Assembly (NCBI GenBank): GCA_012974315.1
Contig: JAAXQI010000254.1
Span: 1-5,788, forward strand
Origin: Desulfobacterales bacterium
Lineage (GTDB): Bacteria; Desulfobacterota; Desulfobulbia; Desulfobulbales; BM004
DNA: 5,788 nucleotides
Direction: 5' to 3'
A model generated the notes under the pieces. The model saw only the letters and a program-made list of their open reading frames with translations. It was not told the DNA's origin and did not search any database. Both the position numbers and the translations under genes were made by a program. Of the stretch, positions 5,778-5,788 are shown in pieces (within the stretch, counting starts at the first letter, position 1; the number at the start of each line of letters is the position of its first letter).

Positions 5778-5788
5778 AGATTTTATCA

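Overview
The window is a compact housekeeping segment. All seven recognised genes (six proteins and one tRNA) lie on the minus strand. In transcription order they are serA, a DUF1844 gene, ispE, tRNA-Gln(UUG), prs, rplY/ctc and pth. Gene content, protein style and the ispE - tRNA-Gln - prs - rplY - pth order resemble what I know from Desulfobacterota (former Deltaproteobacteria, Desulfobulbales- or Geobacter-like). This assignment is inference from memory, not from a search. The bacterial DXP/MEP isoprenoid route (ispE), bacterial ribosomal protein L25 with a C-terminal TL5 domain, and a CCA-encoding tRNA gene all fit a Gram-negative bacterium of moderate GC.

Layout from high to low coordinates. 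Positions 5693-5788 are a serA leader with a weak candidate promoter and a good ribosome binding site. serA fills 4091-5692. The 73 bp between serA and the DUF1844 gene hold a perfect 12-bp inverted repeat that looks like a dispersed palindromic (REP-type) unit. The DUF1844 gene (3697-4017) is followed by ispE (2735-3631). A near-consensus sigma70 promoter begins on the ispE stop codon and points into tRNA-Gln (2544-2618). No terminator separates the tRNA from prs (1520-2458), so the two are probably co-transcribed. A hairpin plus U-tract sits directly against the rplY ribosome binding site. rplY (727-1407) is followed by a textbook intrinsic terminator, and then pth (22-588).

The genes supply basic functions: serine biosynthesis, one isoprenoid step, PRPP for nucleotide, histidine and tryptophan synthesis, and translation (glutamine tRNA, L25, and recycling of peptidyl-tRNA). 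No mobile-element gene, CRISPR array, defence gene or secondary-metabolism gene is visible, and I found no new protein system. The parts worth a second look are non-coding: the palindrome at 4044-4068, the terminator-like element fused to the rplY ribosome binding site, and the mixed tRNA/mRNA transcription unit. No stretch above 300 bases lacks a gene. The largest gap between protein genes (2459-2734) holds the tRNA and its promoter.
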